The notes beneath the pieces are model-generated. The model was not told the DNA's origin. It saw nothing but the letters and a program-made list of their open reading frames with translations, and searched no databases. This document shows positions 8,298-17,465 of a DNA stretch of 64,000 nt, piece after piece (the first letter of the stretch is position 1; each line of letters begins with the position of its first letter). The DNA is from Bog-756 sp050014755 (GTDB lineage: Bacteria > Actinomycetota > Acidimicrobiia > Acidimicrobiales > RAAP-2), in assembly GCA_050014755.1 (NCBI GenBank), contig JBEKCS010000013.1:4394-68393 (forward strand), in the 5' to 3' direction. Both the position numbers and the translations under genes were made by a program.

Positions 8298-10366
8298 TGA
8301 CCATCACCACCACTCAACCCGAGCACCCGTCGCCCGGCACCGAGGCCCACGGCGTGGCCGAGGCCAGGGGACTGTTCGACGGCCCGATCCTCCGCCAGGC
8401 GCTGGTGGACTCATTCAAGAAGCTCAACCCGGCCCAGGAGATCCGCAACCCGGTCATGTTCGTGGTGCTGGTCGGCACGGTGATCACCTTCATCGAGGCG
8501 ATCGCCCACCCGAGCACGTTCACCTGGTCGATCACCATCTGGCTGTTCCTCACGGTGATCTTCGCCAACTTCGCCGAGGCGATGGCCGAGGGACGCGGCA
8601 AGGCCCAGGCCGACACGCTGCGTCGGATGCGGTCGGAGACCGAGGCCCGCCGGCTCAACCCCGACGGGACCGAGGAGCTGGTGCCGGCGGCGTCACTGGC
8701 CAAGGGCGACCACGTGGTCTGCGAGGCGGGCGACCTCATCCCCTCCGACGGGGACATCATCGAGGGCATCGCCTCGGTCGACGAGTCGGCCATCACCGGC
8801 GAGTCGGCCCCGGTCATCCGCGAGTCGGGTGGCGACCGCTCGGCCGTCACCGGTGGCACCAAGGTCCTGTCCGACCGGATCGTCGTGCAGATCACCGCCG
8901 AGCGGGGCCAGACCTTCCTCGACCGGATGATCACCCTGGTCGAGGGGGCCAACCGGCAGAAGACGCCCAACGAGATCGCCCTGACCATCCTGCTCGCCGT
9001 GCTGACCATCGTGTTCCTGCCGGTGGTGGTGACGCTCCAGGCGTTCGGCCACTATGCCGGGGCGACGGTCTCGGTGGTGGTCCTCATCTCACTGCTGGTC
9101 TGCCTCATCCCGACTACCATCGGCGCCCTGCTGTCGGCCATCGGCATCGCCGGCATGGACCGACTCGTGCAGCGCAACGTGCTGGCCATGAGCGGCCGTG
9201 CCGTCGAGGCGGCCGGTGACGTGCAGACCCTGCTGCTCGACAAGACCGGCACCATCACCCTCGGAAACCGCATGGCGTCGGACTTCTTTCCGGTCGCCGG
9301 CCACAGCGAACACGACGTGGCCGACGTCGCCCAACTCGCGTCGCTGGCCGACGAGACGCCCGAGGGCCGCTCCATCGTCGTGCTGGCCAAGGAGCGCTTC
9401 AACATCAGAGAGCGTGAGCTCGAAGGAGAGCACGCCTTCGTGCCCTTCACCGCCCAGACCCGGATGTCGGGCCTCGACATCGGCACCCGCCAGATCCGCA
9501 AGGGGGCGGCCGACTCGGTCAAGCGGTGGGTGGCTGAGAACGGCGGGACCGTGCCGGCCGACCTCGACACCATCGTCGAGCGGGTCTCCCGGGCCGGCTC
9601 CACCCCCTTGGCCGTGGCCGACGGGACCGACATCCTCGGGATCATCGAGCTCAAGGACGTGGTGAAGCAGGGCATCAAGGAGAAGTTCGACGAGATGCGC
9701 CAGATGGGCATCCGCACGGTCATGATCACCGGTGACAACCCGCTCACCGCGGCGGCCATCGCCCAGGAGGCCGGGGTCGACGACTTCCTGGCCGAGGCCA
9801 CGCCCGAGGCCAAGATGGCCCTCATCAAGGCCGAGCAGGAGGGTGGCAAGCTCGTCGCCATGACCGGGGACGGGACCAACGACGCCCCCGCCCTGGCCCA
9901 GGCCGACGTCGGGGTGGCCATGAACACGGGGACCACTGCAGCCAAAGAGGCCGGCAACATGGTCGACCTCGACTCCAACCCGACCAAGCTCATCGACGTG
10001 GTCGAGATCGGGAAGCAGCTGCTCATCACCCGGGGATCGCTCACCACCTTCTCCATCGCCAACGACGTGGCCAAGTACTTCGCCATCGTCCCGGCGCTGT
10101 TCCTCGCCACCTACCCGCAGCTGGCGCCGCTCAACATCATGAAGCTGCACAGCCCGCAGAGCGCGGTGCTCTCGGCGGTCATCTTCAACGCCCTGGTGAT
10201 CGTGGCCCTGATCCCACTCGCCCTCCGCGGCGTCAAGTTCCGTCCGGCCAGCTCGCAGGCCATCCTGCGACGCAACGTGTGGATCTACGGAGTGGGTGGG
10301 GTCATCGTCCCCTTCATCGGGATCAAGATCATCGATCTCATCCTCGTCGCGCTGCACGCCTACTGA
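8297..10366 (+). CDS. kdpB: Potassium-transporting ATPase ATP-binding subunit KdpB
   Basis: KdpB is the P-type ATPase subunit that powers uptake. In the 689 residues are the actuator motif ITGESAPV, the phosphorylation motif LLLDKTGTITLGN with Asp315, the nucleotide-domain motifs and MTGDGTNDAPALAQADVGVA, with membrane helices before residue 100, around 220-300 and after 570. All catalytic motifs are intact and the length is standard. It sits between kdpA (one-base overlap) and kdpC (13-base gap). Confidence 0.97.
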   Translation: MTITTTQPEHPSPGTEAHGVAEARGLFDGPILRQALVDSFKKLNPAQEIRNPVMFVVLVGTVITFIEAIAHPSTFTWSITIWLFLTVIFANFAEAMAEGRGKAQADTLRRMRSETEARRLNPDGTEELVPAASLAKGDHVVCEAGDLIPSDGDIIEGIASVDESAITGESAPVIRESGGDRSAVTGGTKVLSDRIVVQITAERGQTFLDRMITLVEGANRQKTPNEIALTILLAVLTIVFLPVVVTLQAFGHYAGATVSVVVLISLLVCLIPTTIGALLSAIGIAGMDRLVQRNVLAMSGRAVEAAGDVQTLLLDKTGTITLGNRMASDFFPVAGHSEHDVADVAQLASLADETPEGRSIVVLAKERFNIRERELEGEHAFVPFTAQTRMSGLDIGTRQIRKGAADSVKRWVAENGGTVPADLDTIVERVSRAGSTPLAVADGTDILGIIELKDVVKQGIKEKFDEMRQMGIRTVMITGDNPLTAAAIAQEAGVDDFLAEATPEAKMALIKAEQEGGKLVAMTGDGTNDAPALAQADVGVAMNTGTTAAKEAGNMVDLDSNPTKLIDVVEIGKQLLITRGSLTTFSIANDVAKYFAIVPALFLATYPQLAPLNIMKLHSPQSAVLSAVIFNALVIVALIPLALRGVKFRPASSQAILRRNVWIYGVGGVIVPFIGIKIIDLILVALHAY

Positions 10367-10379
10367 TGGAGTCCCTCTG

Positions 10380-11024
10380 ATGCTCATCCACATCCGCCGA
10401 GCGGTCGTCCTCGCACTGATCGCCTTGGTCCTGGTGTTTGCCTACACCTTTGCTTCAACCGGAATCGACCAGGTTCTCTTCAAGCACCAGGCCGACGGTT
10501 CGATCACCGCCAACGGCTCCACTCTCGTCGGGCAGAACTGGTCACAGACGAAATGCCCGGGCCACCCGTTGGGAAGTTGCGTGTTCCAGGGGCGCCCCGA
10601 CGACCTCGGCCCCTACGCCGGCTCGGCGAAGCCCGTCGCCGCCGGTGGAGACAACCCGCTCCAGGCCAACAACATCCCCGGCCAGCCCGGAGTCCTGAAC
10701 AGTGGCGAGACCGGTGCCTCCAACCTGGGCCCACGGTCCAAGGTCCTGGTGAGCAACACCCAGGCCCTCGTCGCCTACTGGCACAGCCTGGGGGTGAACC
10801 CCACCCCCGACCTGGTCACCACGTCGGGCAGTGGCGTGGACCCGGACATCACTGCGGCGGACGCCATCGCCGAGATCCCCATGGTCTCCAAGGCGACCGG
10901 TCTCGGGCCGTCCACCCTGCTGGCGCTCATCAACCGGGAGAACAACAGTGCCCAGTTCGGTTTCCTCGGCAGCAGCTACATCAACGTCCTCCAGCTGAAC
11001 GAGGCGCTGGTCCGGCTACGATGA
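10380..11024 (+). CDS. kdpC: Potassium-transporting ATPase subunit KdpC
   Basis: From the ATG at 10380 the protein has 214 residues: one N-terminal membrane helix (AVVLALIALVLVFAYTFAS) and an extracytoplasmic domain with GQNW near its start, the SNLGPRS segment and the C-terminal ALINRENN/VLQLNEAL sequences of KdpC. KdpC assists ATP binding and assembly of the complex. A longer in-frame reading to 10296 only overlaps kdpB and is not family-like. Confidence 0.96.
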   Translation: MLIHIRRAVVLALIALVLVFAYTFASTGIDQVLFKHQADGSITANGSTLVGQNWSQTKCPGHPLGSCVFQGRPDDLGPYAGSAKPVAAGGDNPLQANNIPGQPGVLNSGETGASNLGPRSKVLVSNTQALVAYWHSLGVNPTPDLVTTSGSGVDPDITAADAIAEIPMVSKATGLGPSTLLALINRENNSAQFGFLGSSYINVLQLNEALVRLR

Positions 11025-11210
11025 ACGTGCTCAGTTCCCCAGCACCGATCGGTGGACTGGGCGAACCACCGCCCGTCGTCGTCGACGCAGCAACCGCCCT
11101 CGTTAGCCTTTGACGTGATCCATCCGTTCGGCGACGACCCGACCAGGTGTCGCCAGCCGGACCGCTCGTCCACCCCGACGACCGCCCGATGAAGGTGAGA
11201 CGAGCTGCCG

Positions 11211-12413
11211 ATGGCCTCCATACCGGATCTGCCCGAGCCCGAGGGTGACAGCGGCACCGACCCGTCGGACTTCGGTCCGGTGGCCGGCACTGGGCGCTTC
11301 CGCGTCTATCTGGGTGCTGCCCCCGGGGTCGGCAAGACCTACGCCATGCTGGGCGAGGGCCGTCGACGGAGCCAGCGGGGCACCGACGTGGCCATCGGGT
11401 TCGTCGAGTGCCACGGGCGCAAGACCATCGAGGACCTGATCGACGATCTGGAGGTGATCCCCCGGAAGGTCGTGGACTACCGGGGATCGCAATTCGAGGA
11501 GATGGACCTCGACGCGGTGCTCGAACGCCATCCGCAGGTGGCCCTGGTGGACGAGCTGGCCCATACCAACGTGCCCGGTTCGGGTCGCCACGACAAACGG
11601 TGGCAGGACGTCATCGAGCTGCTGGAGGCCGGGATCGACGTCATCACCACGCTGAACATCCAGCACCTCGAGAGCATCGCCGATGCAGTGGAACGCATCA
11701 TCGAGGTGCCCGTCCGCGAGCGGGTACCCGACCGGGTGGTGCGCATGGCCGACCAGATCGAACTGGTGGACTCGTCGCCCGAACAGCTCCGGAGGCGGAT
11801 GGTCCACGGCAACATCTACCCACCCGACAAGGTCCCGGACGCACTCGCCCACTACTTCCGCCCCGACCATCTGACCGCACTACGGGAGCTGGCCCTGCGG
11901 TTCCTCGCCGACGAGACCGAGGAGGAACTCCTCGCGTACCTGCGGAGCCAGCAGAAGGGCGTGGTCTGGGAGACCCATGAGCGCATCCTGGTCGGTGTCA
12001 CCACGGCCCCGGGTACCGAGGCCATCGTCCGCCGGGCCGCTCGCATGGCCAATCGCATCAAGGCCGATCTCGATGCCGTCCACGTCGTGGTCGGAAGGGC
12101 GGCCCCCCGACCAGAAGACGGACGCCTGGCCGCCCTGCGCCAGGCCGTCGCCGACGTGGGTGCCGAATGGAACGAGGTGCACGGCGACGACCCGGCCCAC
12201 ACCATCGTGGAATTCGCCCGGGAGCATCACGTCACCCAGATCGTGGTCGGATCGAGCGCCCGCAGCCGCTGGCAGGAACTGATGGGCGGGGGATCCATCG
12301 TCCGGAGGATCTCGCGGCTGGCGGCGCCCGCCGCGATCGACGTGCACATCATCGCCCGACGCGAGGACGTCTTCGAGCCGCGGCCCTCGGCAGGGGCCGT
12401 CGACGAGTCGTAG
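11211..12413 (+). CDS. Stand-alone KdpD N-terminal sensor (KdpD plus Usp domains)
   Basis: The 400-residue protein matches only the cytoplasmic N-terminal part of KdpD. Residues about 30-240 form the KdpD domain with a Walker-A-like GAAPGVGKTYAMLGEG, LVDELAHTNVPGSGRHDKRW and TTLNIQHLESIADAV; residues about 250-385 form a universal-stress-protein-like domain ending in IVVGSSARSRW. No membrane helices or kinase domain follow. With the kinase half at 4840-6321 it makes a two-protein KdpD flanking kdpFABC. The gap to kdpC is 186 bases. Such split KdpD proteins are known in some other phyla; whether the two halves meet in the cell is inference. Confidence 0.9.
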   Translation: MASIPDLPEPEGDSGTDPSDFGPVAGTGRFRVYLGAAPGVGKTYAMLGEGRRRSQRGTDVAIGFVECHGRKTIEDLIDDLEVIPRKVVDYRGSQFEEMDLDAVLERHPQVALVDELAHTNVPGSGRHDKRWQDVIELLEAGIDVITTLNIQHLESIADAVERIIEVPVRERVPDRVVRMADQIELVDSSPEQLRRRMVHGNIYPPDKVPDALAHYFRPDHLTALRELALRFLADETEEELLAYLRSQQKGVVWETHERILVGVTTAPGTEAIVRRAARMANRIKADLDAVHVVVGRAAPRPEDGRLAALRQAVADVGAEWNEVHGDDPAHTIVEFAREHHVTQIVVGSSARSRWQELMGGGSIVRRISRLAAPAAIDVHIIARREDVFEPRPSAGAVDES

Positions 12414-12506
12414 CCGTGCGATGCGGCACGGACCGGGCGCCCGGGGCCGACCGCCCGACGTCACACGAGTACCGGGCCTGTCACCGCCCGATGGCGGACC
12501 GGAGCT

Positions 12507-12803
12507 TCATGAGGACCGCACCCGGTCGCGTCCGTGCGCTACCGGGGGCGCGCGGAGCGTGCCGGACCTGGTACTGCGGACACGTAGCGAACGGGAAGTC
12601 ACCGGTCGGCGCGACCTGAGCCTGCGGAGCACCACCAGGTCGTCGGCTCCGGGGATGAGAAGGGCCTGCTCGCCCGTGTCGTCCCAGCGGACCAGGTAGG
12701 AGTCCGGCCCGTGTTCCGAGCGCACGTCGAGCACCTTGCACAGGCGGGTCCCACCCATCCGGGTCCCCCCGATGACGATCCGATCCCCGATGGCGGCTTT
12801 CAT
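12507..12803 (-). CDS. DUF1918 domain protein
   Basis: The ATG at 12803 follows GGGAG at good spacing and gives 98 residues. The first 60 match the small DUF1918 beta-barrel family (KAAIGDRIVIGGTRMGGTRL, then YLVRWDDTGEQALLIPGADD), common in actinobacteria and of unknown function. The last 35 residues are Arg/Ser-rich and outside the domain, so the reading frame may simply run on. It is divergent from the gene at 12975 and sits among stress-type genes. Confidence 0.8.
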   Translation of the reverse strand: MKAAIGDRIVIGGTRMGGTRLCKVLDVRSEHGPDSYLVRWDDTGEQALLIPGADDLVVLRRLRSRRPVTSRSLRVRSTRSGTLRAPPVAHGRDRVRSS

Positions 12804-12974
12804 GGCTGCTCCCTTCTCCGTTGGGAGACTGCGCTTCCATGATCGCCCCACGGTCGTCCTGCCGCCAGAGCCGGAAGCCTCCAAAATCGGTCGGCCGTTG
12901 TGACTATCGGCCCTTCTGGAGAGCGACGCCGTGGGCGATGATGGCTATCTCGGAACCTGACGGAGGTGGATGCG

Positions 12975-13427
12975 ATGCGGTGGCCTTCGCAAAAGCGAGC
13001 TGACCGGGGCGTGGAGGCGGAGGGCCGCCGCTTGGTCGGTGAGTGCGAGAGTTTCCTCAGCGGGCGGTATCCGGAGCTGCTGCTGTCCGAAGGCAGCCGC
13101 GTCCCGGACTGGGCCTGGATGAGCGCTCTGGCCCACGCCCCGGTGGAGGCGCTGGCTGCGGATACCCGGCAAGCGCTTACCGCGCCGGGCCGAGATCGCA
13201 TGACCGTTCTGTGGGAGGGTGCGCTCGAGCTCTTGGCCGGTGAACTGATGATGACGGCCGAACGCGCCGGTACGACCGTGGAACGAATCCAACGCGCCCT
13301 GGTCGCCGAGGTGGAGCTCAAGGGTCCCTGGGCGGAGTCCGGTGCAGTCACCTTGGGGCCGACCCGGTGTGTCCAGGACGTTCGCCGGGTCCTGTGCCGG
13401 TTCGGAGACACTTCCCGTCGGTGGTGA
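12975..13427 (+). CDS. Hypothetical protein, about 150 residues
   Basis: I do not recognise this protein. The ATG at 12975 has GGAGG eight bases upstream (12962-12966); the in-frame GTG at 12966 would overlap that site, so the ATG is preferred. The sequence is soluble and mostly helical (GRRLVGECESFLSGRYPELLL, LAGELMMTAERAGTTVERIQ), with no membrane span or metal motif. It lies between divergent DUF1918 and codirectional Hsp20 genes, so a stress link is possible. Confidence 0.6.
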   Translation: MRWPSQKRADRGVEAEGRRLVGECESFLSGRYPELLLSEGSRVPDWAWMSALAHAPVEALAADTRQALTAPGRDRMTVLWEGALELLAGELMMTAERAGTTVERIQRALVAEVELKGPWAESGAVTLGPTRCVQDVRRVLCRFGDTSRRW

Positions 13428-13572
13428 TCCGGGGCCGGTGAGCGCGGCGGCGAGCGCGGCGAACGGGTGGACGAATGGTGACGATCGCCTCTTCCGGACC
13501 TGGCCCCATCGGCGCACGATTGACCGAAGAGGGGCTACCTAGCGAACCGAGTCAGAACGACGGAGGATGGAT

Positions 13573-14004
13573 ATGGCACTGGTGCACCGAAGCAAGCATG
13601 TGGCCGAGTGGCCCGTCATCAGGCTGCCCGAACGATGGGGCTGGCCGTTCGATGCAGGAGACGGCCAGCAGTGGCTACGGGTCGAGGAATTCCATGACGG
13701 TGACGATCTGGTCGTGCGGGCGGAACTGCCCGACATCGACCCGGACAAGGATGTCGAGATCACGACCGAGGGCGGGGTCGCCCGGATCCATGCCCGACGC
13801 GAGCAGTCGTCCGAGAAGAAGGGCAAGGAGGGGTATCGCTCCGAGTTCCGCTACGGCGAGTTCGATCGTGAGATCAGCCTGCCTCCGGGCACGCAACCGA
13901 CAGACGTGAAGGCCACGTACAAGGACGGGATCCTCGAGGTCCGGATCCCGTGCCCGTCCGAGCCGTCCGAGGCCGCATCCAAGGTCCCGATCGCCCGGAC
14001 CTGA
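13573..14004 (+). CDS. Small heat-shock protein, Hsp20/alpha-crystallin family
   Basis: The 143-residue protein has a central alpha-crystallin domain: LRVEEFHDGDDLVVRAELPD, then DKDVEITTEGGVARIHARRE, EFDREISLPPGTQPTDVKAT and the conserved YKDGILEVRIP near the end. Hsp20 proteins form oligomers that hold unfolding proteins. GGAGG lies at 13562-13566, abutting the ATG at 13567 but well spaced for the ATG at 13573, so I chose the latter. The C-terminal tail after the domain is short and lacks a clear IxI motif beyond VRIPCP. Confidence 0.9.
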   Translation: MALVHRSKHVAEWPVIRLPERWGWPFDAGDGQQWLRVEEFHDGDDLVVRAELPDIDPDKDVEITTEGGVARIHARREQSSEKKGKEGYRSEFRYGEFDREISLPPGTQPTDVKATYKDGILEVRIPCPSEPSEAASKVPIART

Positions 14005-14223
14005 GCGGCACCGGTCGGGGCCGGAGGTCTGGCGGCCGCGCCTCGTTGCGTGCGGGTCAGGCCGTCGGCACGGGTCGGCTCGACCGGCCGATCGGTGACC
14101 TTCGGCCCTGGGCCGACCCGTCGGGGACGATCACGATATGGACGCAGCGCGTCGAGCGCAGGTCGTCACCGGGAAATTCCGGTTGACGGGCAAGGGTCCG
14201 GTTGACGGGAAAGGTGGAGTCCG

Positions 14224-14646
14224 ATGGTGGATACGGCAGCCATGACGGGTCTCTCGGGTAGCACCGAGGAGTGGGGAATGCGATCCCTGAAGGTGATGGA
14301 CGACCCGAGACGTCGACTCGACCGGCTGGTGCCCCTGCTGCACGAGATGATCGCCTGGGATCTCGTAGAGCAAACCGAGGACGGTGGATTCGTTCTCCGT
14401 GACGACGTGCAGGAGCGGCTGCGTCGTCTGACCGCGGATCGCCCCGTGCACTCGGCCGAGGTCTACGTGGGTCGGAAATGCGAACGGTGCGGGCGGGTCA
14501 GCGTGACCCGGATGGTCGAGGGCGTTCGGACCTGCTCGACGTGCAGCCAGGTCATCTGGCTGGAAGGTGACGAGAGCACCGTTGGCCCGACCGAGGTGCC
14601 GAGGAACCAGCGCGCCGGACTCCACCGGTGGTGGAGGGCCAGCTGA
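14224..14646 (+). CDS. Hypothetical protein with C-terminal zinc ribbon
   Basis: The 140-residue protein starts at an ATG preceded by GGTGGAG. Its first half is helical and resembles a winged-helix-like fold (RRLDRLVPLLHEMIAWDLVE, GGFVLRDDVQERLRRL). The second half has two CxxC pairs, CERC and CSTC, about 18 residues apart, typical of a zinc ribbon. A nucleic-acid-binding or redox-sensing role is possible, but the family is not one I can name. It is convergent with the APC permease. Confidence 0.65.
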   Translation: MVDTAAMTGLSGSTEEWGMRSLKVMDDPRRRLDRLVPLLHEMIAWDLVEQTEDGGFVLRDDVQERLRRLTADRPVHSAEVYVGRKCERCGRVSVTRMVEGVRTCSTCSQVIWLEGDESTVGPTEVPRNQRAGLHRWWRAS

Positions 14647-14679
14647 GTTCGTGAGGTCGCCACAGCGACCGGGGTCGGA

Positions 14680-16347
14680 TCAGGTATCCGATCGGCTTGC
14701 CGGAGGCGCCGCCGGGTCGACGGTGGCTCCCTGGGCCATGGCGCCGGCATAGATGACCAGGCTGAGAACGGCCAGACAGGCCATGTCCCACCACAGCGGG
14801 ATCACGCCGTGGCCGCCGACGAGGACGTGCCTGAAGGGTCCGACCCCGCCCAGGATGGCACCGGTGCCGAAGTCGCCGAGGTAGGAGACGACGGAGAGCC
14901 CGATCAGGTAGGGAAAGAGCCACCGGGCGGCGGCCCACTCGATCCTCGGCGGGTCGAGGTCCAAGTGGAGTGAGCGGGCCACGCCCATGAGCCCGTAGCC
15001 GAGGAGGAGGGCGATCATCAGTGTCGAGATGGTCTGCCACCCCGACCAGTAGGCGATGAATGTGGCGAAGACGAAGGACAGCGGGGAGAGCAGTCCCGCC
15101 GCCGGAAGTCGGTAGGGTCGGTTCATCTCGGGTCGGGAGCGACGCAGGGACCCGAGGGCCAACGGTGCTGCGGCGTACATCAGCACCACCGCCCCGGTCA
15201 CGACGCTCACGAGTTTGCTCCAGCTCGGGAAGGGCAGGAGGAACAGCAGGCCGAGCGCTCCGGACATGATCACGCCCCACAACGGGACGTCGCTGCGCTC
15301 GTCCTCGACCAGGAAGAGCCTCGGGACGTAGCCGTCCCTGCTCAGCCCGAAGCTCAGCCTCGATGCCCCGGTCAGGTAGAGCAGACCCGTACCGCTGGGC
15401 GAGATCACCGCGTCGACGCGCATGATCCAGGCCAGCCAGACCAGACCGATGAGGCTGGCCAGGACGAAGAACGGTGCCCTGGAGAGTTGCGGGTCCGTCG
15501 CCAGCTCCGTCCAACTGGTGTAGTGCGACAAGAGGGAGGGCGGGAGAGCGGCGATGAAGGCGACCTGGACGGCGATGTAGATCGCCGTGCAGCCGAGGAA
15601 GGCGCCGAACACGGCCCGCGGGAGATCCCGCCGAGGATTGGTGCTCTCGCCGCCGACCTCGAGTGCCCCCTCGAAGCCCATGAGCGCGAAGGCGATGCCG
15701 CCGGCCGTGATGGCACTGAGGATGGCATGGGTGGGCCCGCCGTCGGTGTGTACGAAGAATCCGCCCGCAGCCGTGAAGTTGTGGAGGTGGAAGTCGGCGA
15801 CGATCAGGGCCAGGGCGGCCAGCGAGGGGATGGCCAGCTTGAACACCGTGATCGCCGAATTGGCCCGGGACAGCAGACGGATCCCCAGGAGGTTGAGGGT
15901 GACGAAGACGCCCATGAACACGACGGCCACGACGTAGCCCGAGGAACTGAGCGTGCCGCTTCCGGCGTTGTAGAGGCCTGTTGCCCACGAGTTGGTCGAC
16001 AGGTATTCGATGGCGGCGAGCACCTCGATCGGAGCGATCGTTGCCGCCTGGATGTAGGAGAACCAGCCGAAGGTCGCTCCGGCCAGGCTCCCGAAGGCGT
16101 GGTTCGCGAAGCGACCGGGACCTCCGCTCTCGGGGAACATGCCACCCAGCTCGGCGTAGACCAGGGCGATCGGCGCCATGAAGAGCGAACCCAGGAGCCA
16201 GGCGATGAGCGCGGCGGGCCCGGCGATGGTGACTGCGACGAAGGCCCCGAAGAGCCAGCCCGATCCGAGCGTCGTTCCGGCCGAGATCCAGAGCATGCCG
16301 AAGAAGCCCACGTCGCGGCGGAGCCCTTCGTCGGTGGGGTCCTCCAT
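14680..16347 (-). CDS. APC superfamily amino acid permease
   Basis: The 555-residue protein has 12 or more membrane helices and an APC-type start (GFFGMLWISAGTTLGSGWLFG), followed by YAELGGMFPESGGPGRFANHAFG, the consensus region of amino acid/polyamine/organocation transporters, and ALMGFEGALEVGGESTNPRRDLPRA-like helix 6 sequence. It probably takes up an amino acid or amine by cation symport or exchange; the substrate cannot be deduced. It stands alone on the minus strand with a hairpin just upstream of its start. Confidence 0.9.
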   Translation of the reverse strand: MEDPTDEGLRRDVGFFGMLWISAGTTLGSGWLFGAFVAVTIAGPAALIAWLLGSLFMAPIALVYAELGGMFPESGGPGRFANHAFGSLAGATFGWFSYIQAATIAPIEVLAAIEYLSTNSWATGLYNAGSGTLSSSGYVVAVVFMGVFVTLNLLGIRLLSRANSAITVFKLAIPSLAALALIVADFHLHNFTAAGGFFVHTDGGPTHAILSAITAGGIAFALMGFEGALEVGGESTNPRRDLPRAVFGAFLGCTAIYIAVQVAFIAALPPSLLSHYTSWTELATDPQLSRAPFFVLASLIGLVWLAWIMRVDAVISPSGTGLLYLTGASRLSFGLSRDGYVPRLFLVEDERSDVPLWGVIMSGALGLLFLLPFPSWSKLVSVVTGAVVLMYAAAPLALGSLRRSRPEMNRPYRLPAAGLLSPLSFVFATFIAYWSGWQTISTLMIALLLGYGLMGVARSLHLDLDPPRIEWAAARWLFPYLIGLSVVSYLGDFGTGAILGGVGPFRHVLVGGHGVIPLWWDMACLAVLSLVIYAGAMAQGATVDPAAPPASRSDT

Positions 16348-16658
16348 CGGTTGCTAGGGGATTCTCGTCGCCGGTGGGCGACGGGGACCCGGATCCGGCG
16401 TCGAGCGGGATCCGGGAGCCCTCGCAGGGTGACCGGTGTCGGCTTGGCGCGGCGACGTCCCTCGTCCGGTCACGTCCCCCACCCTACGAGGGAGAGGAAC
16501 CAGGAGGGTGGTGTGCTGCCGCCTACCTGGGCGCAGTACCGACCACGGTGACGTGACGGATTGCCACGGTGGTTCCTGTCCGCTTCGACGGCAGTCACCG
16601 GCCGACGGGTGTCCGGCCGGATGCGGGCCGGCCACGCCGACGACGGGGAACCGCAGGG
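16348..16658. other. 311-base non-coding gap between APC permease and tRNA-Thr
   Basis: No convincing gene is visible. The gap holds the hairpin at 16388-16416 and, just past the tRNA 3' end, a GC-rich stem (GGCCGG at 16615-16620 with CCGGCC at 16628-16633) that could end tRNA transcription, though no T run follows. The rest shows nothing I can interpret. Confidence 0.6.
16388..16416. promoter_or_regulatory. 9-bp perfect inverted repeat in the leader of the APC permease gene
   Basis: CCCGGATCC (16388-16396) and GGATCCGGG (16408-16416) are exact inverted copies with an 11-base loop, 41 bases upstream of the permease start. It could be an operator or an mRNA leader hairpin. Position is the only support for a regulatory role. 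Confidence 0.4.
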
Positions 16659-16731
16659 AGCCGGCGGTGGGAATTGAACCCACGACCTGACGATTACAAA
16701 TCGTCTGCTCTGCCAACTGAGCTACACCGGC
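16659..16731 (-). tRNA. tRNA-Thr(TGT)
   Basis: Read on the minus strand, 73 bases fold as a full cloverleaf: acceptor GCCGGTG with CGCCGGC (one G-U pair), D-arm GCTC/GAGC, anticodon stem GACGA/TCGTC around a TTTGTAA loop, and T-arm GTGGG/CCCAC with TTCAATT. The anticodon TGT reads ACA/ACG threonine codons. The 3' CCA is not encoded (the next bases are CCC). Confidence 0.97.
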
Positions 16732-16794
16732 GCGGGTCCGACCGAGTCGGAGCCCGTCCCAGTCTACGGCTCCTGACCTGGGGGAAGTGAGTGC

Positions 16795-17391
16795 TTGCTT
16801 CTCCACCCCATGGTTGGCAGGCTGGCGGGAGTGGACGATGACCTGGCGCCCGACCCACATACCTCGGAGCGCACGGGCCACCGCTTGCCCGTGGATCGGG
16901 CTGTCGTCCTCCTCGGGCTCTTCATCCTGGCCACCGTGCTCCTCCTCGGCCAGATCCACACGTCGTCGTCGGGTCCGTCGACCACGACCAAGACGACGAC
17001 GAAGCCGACCCATGTGGTAACCAAGCCGACCACCACGACCACCACGGCGCCGCCGAAGCCCCCGTCGAACGTGCCGGTGGTGGTGGCCAATGCATCAGGC
17101 GTGACCGGGGCGGCGGCCGCGTTCACCAGTCAGCTCCAAGGAGCCGGATGGGACACACAGACACCGATCGACGCCTCGACCGATGTGGCGACGTCGGCCG
17201 TGTACTACGTGGCCGGTGAGAAGACCGCGGCCACCGAGGTCGCCGCCGTGATCCACCTGCCCGCGTCGGCCGTCCTGCCCTACACCACGGCCGCGCCGGT
17301 GAGCACGATCGGAACAGCCGAGATCCTGGTCGTCATCGCTGCGGACCTGGCTTCGGGACTTCGCTCGACGACGACCACAACGGGCACCTGA
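16795..17391 (+). CDS. Membrane-anchored LytR_C domain protein
   Basis: About 198 residues: a short cytoplasmic part, one membrane helix (VVLLGLFILATVLLLGQ), a Thr/Lys/Pro-rich linker with long Thr runs, then a LytR_C domain (VPVVVANASGVTGAAAAF, LQGAGWDTQTPID, a Tyr-Tyr-containing strand). LytR_C domains occur on cell-envelope proteins and may bind wall polymers. The start is uncertain: TTG at 16795 has GGGGGAA at fair spacing, and ATG at 16810 lacks a site. It precedes otsB. Confidence 0.75.
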   Translation: MLLHPMVGRLAGVDDDLAPDPHTSERTGHRLPVDRAVVLLGLFILATVLLLGQIHTSSSGPSTTTKTTTKPTHVVTKPTTTTTTAPPKPPSNVPVVVANASGVTGAAAAFTSQLQGAGWDTQTPIDASTDVATSAVYYVAGEKTAATEVAAVIHLPASAVLPYTTAAPVSTIGTAEILVVIAADLASGLRSTTTTTGT

Positions 17392-17465
17392 GCGGCACCC
17401 TCGGGTCCGGGGGACCGGATGCCGAACCCCTGGGGTCGACCGCCGCGGCCATCCTGGCGCCGCTC

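Noticed and set aside
16615..16633. Intrinsic terminator after tRNA-Thr
   Set aside because: The stem is only six pairs and lacks the T run; in this GC range such stems arise often by chance.
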